DNA from: Acidovorax benzenivorans
GTDB taxonomy: Bacteria > Pseudomonadota > Gammaproteobacteria > Burkholderiales > Burkholderiaceae_C
Direction of reading: 5' to 3'
Length of the DNA stretch: 64,000 nt
NCBI RefSeq assembly: GCF_028680575.1
Contig: NZ_JAPCKI010000007.1
Location: forward strand, 62,001 to 126,000
Shown piece by piece: positions 61,805 through 64,000 of the stretch. The notes below the pieces were generated by a model. It was not told the DNA's origin. It saw only the letters and a list, made by a program, of their open reading frames with translations, and did no database searches. A program made the position numbers and the translations under genes. The first letter of the stretch is position 1. Each line of letters starts with the position of its first letter.

Positions 61805-62719
61805 ATGAACACTGCCCTGCGCCCCCGCGACCTTGCCCTGGCCCTGCTCGTCATCGTGGTCTGGGGCCTCAATTTCGCCGTCATCAAGGTGGGCGTGGCC
61901 GACATCCCGCCGATGCTGCTGGGCGCGCTGCGCTACCTGTTGGCGGCGTTTCCGGCGCTGCTGTTCGTCAAGCCGCCCAAGGTGCCCCTCAAGCTGTACC
62001 TGCTGTACGGCATGACCATGGCGGTGGGCCAGTTTGCGCTGCTGTTCACCGCCATCCACATCGGCATGCCTTCGGGCCTGGCCTCGCTGGTGCTGCAGTC
62101 GCAGTCGTTCTTCACCCTGCTGCTGGCGGCCTGGTGGCTGCGCGAGAAATGGCAGGGCAACCAGGTGGCGGGCCTGGCGCTGGCCGGCTGCGGGCTGGTG
62201 CTGATCGGCAGCGCCCATGGAGCCTCCATGCCGCTGGCAGGCTTTGCGCTGACCGTGGCAGCGGCGGCCATGTGGGGCTGCGGCAACATCGTCACCCGTG
62301 CCGTGGGGAGGTATGGGCCGATGAACCAGTTTGCCTTCATCGTTTGGTCCAGCGTGGTGGCGCCGCTGCCGTTTGTGGCGCTGTCTTTGTTGTTGGACGG
62401 GCCCGCCACGGTGTGGGCAGCCGTGCAGCACCTGTCGCTCCAATCCATGGCCGCCGTGGCCTACATCGCGTGGATTTCGACCCTGCTGGGCTTCGGGCTG
62501 TGGACCTACCTCATGTCACGCTACCCCGTGAACCGCGTGGCGCCCTTCACTTTGCTGGTGCCTGTGGTGGGCCTGACCACGGGCTGGTGGGCGTTTGGCG
62601 AGCAGTTGCTGCCCGTGCACTTTGCGGGCGCCGGGCTGCTGATGGCGGGCCTGGTGGTCAATGTGTTTGGCGGCCCGGCCTGGGCAGCCGTGATGGGTCG
62701 GCTGCGCGGGGCTCAGTGA
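61805..62719 (+). CDS. EamA-family transporter (amino-acid/metabolite exporter)
   Basis: A 304-residue protein with about ten helices in two EamA repeats. WGLNFAVIKVGV near the start and WISTLLGFGLWTYLMSRYP are typical of cysteine/O-acetylserine exporters of the EamA type. ATG 61805 is preferred over 61796: GAGAAT lies seven bases before it and there is no ribosome site. It is convergent with the Lrp-type regulator gene, with 15 bases between the stops. Confidence 0.88.
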   Translation: MNTALRPRDLALALLVIVVWGLNFAVIKVGVADIPPMLLGALRYLLAAFPALLFVKPPKVPLKLYLLYGMTMAVGQFALLFTAIHIGMPSGLASLVLQSQSFFTLLLAAWWLREKWQGNQVAGLALAGCGLVLIGSAHGASMPLAGFALTVAAAAMWGCGNIVTRAVGRYGPMNQFAFIVWSSVVAPLPFVALSLLLDGPATVWAAVQHLSLQSMAAVAYIAWISTLLGFGLWTYLMSRYPVNRVAPFTLLVPVVGLTTGWWAFGEQLLPVHFAGAGLLMAGLVVNVFGGPAWAAVMGRLRGAQ

Positions 62720-62734
62720 AAGGCTGGCGGTGCG

Positions 62735-63250
62735 CTACACCGCCAGCGGCAACTCGGTGGTCGATAGCACGTTGCGCAACACCATGAACGAGCGCACCTG
62801 CCGCACGCCCGGCAGGTAGAGCAGCTGCTCGGCATGCAGGCGGTTGAAACTATCGTTGTCGCGCGTGCGCACCAGCATGAAGTAGTCGAACTCGCCGGTG
62901 ACCACATGGCATTCCATGCAGCCGGATACCTTGGCAGCCGCCTTTTCAAATTCGGCAAACGATTCGGGCGTGGAGCGGTCCAGCACCACGCCAATCATCA
63001 CCAGCATGCCCGCACCCACGGCCTGGGGGTTGAGCAGCGCCACCACTTTGTCGATGAGCCCCAGGCGCTTGAGGCGCTCCACCCGGCGCAGGCAGGCGGG
63101 AGGACTCAGGTGCACCTTCTCGGCCAATGCCACGTTCGACAGCGACGCGTCGCGCTGCAGCTGGCGCAAGATGGTTTTGTCGGTGCGGTCCAGCTCGGCC
63201 GAGACATCGGCTTGCGGCACATTCTTGACACGAACTTTTGTTGCGCACAT
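62735..63250 (-). CDS. acdR: Lrp/AsnC-family regulator (AcdR-like)
   Basis: A 171-residue Lrp-type protein. The N-terminal HTH (DKTILRQLQRDASLSNVALAEKVHLSPPACLRRVERL, core SNVALAEKVHLSPPACLRR) is followed by a RAM effector domain (VLDRSTPESFAEFEKAAAKV...YFMLVRTRDND). It is divergent from the ACC deaminase gene. In several plant-associated bacteria an Lrp-type AcdR controls acdS, which makes this symbol likely. Confidence 0.85.
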   Translation of the reverse strand: MCATKVRVKNVPQADVSAELDRTDKTILRQLQRDASLSNVALAEKVHLSPPACLRRVERLKRLGLIDKVVALLNPQAVGAGMLVMIGVVLDRSTPESFAEFEKAAAKVSGCMECHVVTGEFDYFMLVRTRDNDSFNRLHAEQLLYLPGVRQVRSFMVLRNVLSTTELPLAV

Positions 63251-63259
63251 CTTTTATTT

Positions 63260-63287
63260 AGAGAAATATTTTTGGCTTCTATTCTCT
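63260..63287. promoter_or_regulatory. Operator-like dyad between acdR and acdS
   Basis: AGAGAA (63260-63265) and TTCTCT (63282-63287) are inverted arms 16 bases apart in an AT-rich stretch just upstream of the acdR start. An Lrp-type operator is expected here. The dyad could serve both genes. Confidence 0.5.
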
Positions 63288-63411
63288 TTCATAAAACTTA
63301 AACGCTGAAATTCAGACAAATTTTGCAACCACTTGATGCGCGTGTTTTTCTACGATGAAGGCACTGCAAGCCCCGTGCTTGCGCCTTCTCTTCATCGACC
63401 GGAACACCGCC

Positions 63412-64000
63412 ATGAACCTGCAGAAATTTGCCCGCCACCCGCTCACCTTCGGCCCCTCGCCCATCACACCGCTGCCGCGCCTGTCGGCCCATCTGGGCGG
63501 CAAGGTGCACCTGTACGCCAAGCGCGAGGACTGCAACTCGGGCCTGGCCTTTGGCGGCAACAAGACGCGCAAGCTCGAATACCTGATCCCCGAGGCCATC
63601 GCAGGCGGCTACGACACGCTGGTGTCGATTGGCGGCATCCAGTCCAACCAGACGCGTCAGGTGGCCGCCGTGGCCGCCCACCTGGGCATGAAGTGCGTGC
63701 TGGTGCAGGAGAACTGGGTCAACTACTCCGACGCGGTGTACGACCGCGTGGGCAACATCGAGATGAGCCGCATCATGGGGGCCGACGTGCGCCTGGACGC
63801 TGCGGGTTTTGACATCGGCATCCGCCCCAGCTGGGAGCAGGCCATGGAGGACGTGAAGAAGGCCGGTGGCAAGCCCTTCCCCATCCCCGCAGGCTGCTCC
63901 GAGCACCCATATGGCGGCCTGGGCTTCGTGGGCTTTGCCGAAGAGGTGCTCCAGCAGGAGAAGGAGCTGGGCTTTCAGTTTGACTACATCGTGGTCTGCT
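63412..64000 (+). CDS. acdS: 1-aminocyclopropane-1-carboxylate deaminase, N-terminal part
   Basis: The first 196 residues; the gene continues past the window edge. The sequence reads like known AcdS proteins throughout: [35 protein letters not shown] with the PLP lysine, [20 protein letters not shown] and [19 protein letters not shown] (cited as its core). It breaks down the ethylene precursor ACC to 2-oxobutanoate and ammonia, a trait of plant-associated bacteria. Residues that separate it from D-cysteine desulfhydrase lie beyond the window. It is divergent from an AcdR-like regulator. Confidence 0.88.
   Translation, partial: MNLQKFARHPLTFGPSPITPLPRLSAHLGGKVHLYAKREDCNSGLAFGGNKTRKLEYLIPEAIAGGYDTLVSIGGIQSNQTRQVAAVAAHLGMKCVLVQENWVNYSDAVYDRVGNIEMSRIMGADVRLDAAGFDIGIRPSWEQAMEDVKKAGGKPFPIPAGCSEHPYGGLGFVGFAEEVLQQEKELGFQFDYIVVC

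Overview
The window is high-GC chromosomal DNA that looks like a betaproteobacterium of the Burkholderiales, most likely Comamonadaceae and close to Acidovorax. This is inferred from the gene content: Bug/TctC-type binding proteins, an IclR-controlled monooxygenase cassette, the hemE-priA neighbourhood, an acdR-acdS pair and DUF748/DUF2145/DUF2783 proteins. No rRNA, tRNA, CRISPR array, prophage or complete insertion sequence was seen. The one clearly atypical gene is an AT-rich acyltransferase at about 35.8-36.8 kb.

Layout. At 0-0.3 kb is the tail of an HDOD signalling protein. At 0.5-10.2 kb a MocR-type regulator is divergent from a tightly packed ten-gene run (LysE exporter, EamA exporter, cupin, aminotransferase, GST-like protein, two PhzF-like isomerases, a VOC protein, a second LysE exporter and a threonine dehydratase-like enzyme), which looks like an amino-acid modification and export operon. 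At 10.3-21.6 kb are housekeeping and envelope genes: histidine phosphatase, creatininase-like protein, AlaX editing protein, a giant DUF748 protein, a DsbD-like reductase with a periplasmic peroxiredoxin-like partner, a zinc-ribbon membrane protein and a CoA-binding protein. At 21.7-28 kb come metY and then an IclR-regulated cassette (MBL-fold protein, FAD monooxygenase, DUF2783, Bug protein). At 28-35.5 kb lie DUF2062 and TerC genes divergent from an NhaR-like regulator, then a sulfatase and Bug protein divergent from a MarR regulator and an MFS exporter. At 35.8-42.7 kb are the acyltransferase, a 170-bp palindrome, hemE, an AraC regulator, an orphan NuoB-like gene, a 770-bp region with four perfect DnaA boxes, and priA. 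At 42.8-52 kb are gamma-glutamyltransferase, an AEC transporter, an ABC binding protein, Rep helicase and outer-membrane phospholipase A. At 52-64 kb are a universal stress protein, tgt, PAS-LuxR and MASE1-GGDEF signalling genes, several envelope hypotheticals, a saccharopine dehydrogenase-like reductase, an EamA exporter and the acdR-acdS pair, which is cut by the window edge.

Between and inside these genes the window carries repeats that ordinary annotation would miss. A 57-bp element occurs at least eleven times. Four copies lie inside genes, all in one orientation and one reading frame. Another abuts a gene that has no normal start codon. A second family of GC-rich hairpin repeats follows stop codons. 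Upstream of priA, DnaA boxes sit in an ancient 335-bp tandem duplication. About ten genes have a -10-like hexamer 6 or 7 bases before the start codon and no Shine-Dalgarno sequence, a pattern expected for leaderless or near-leaderless mRNAs.
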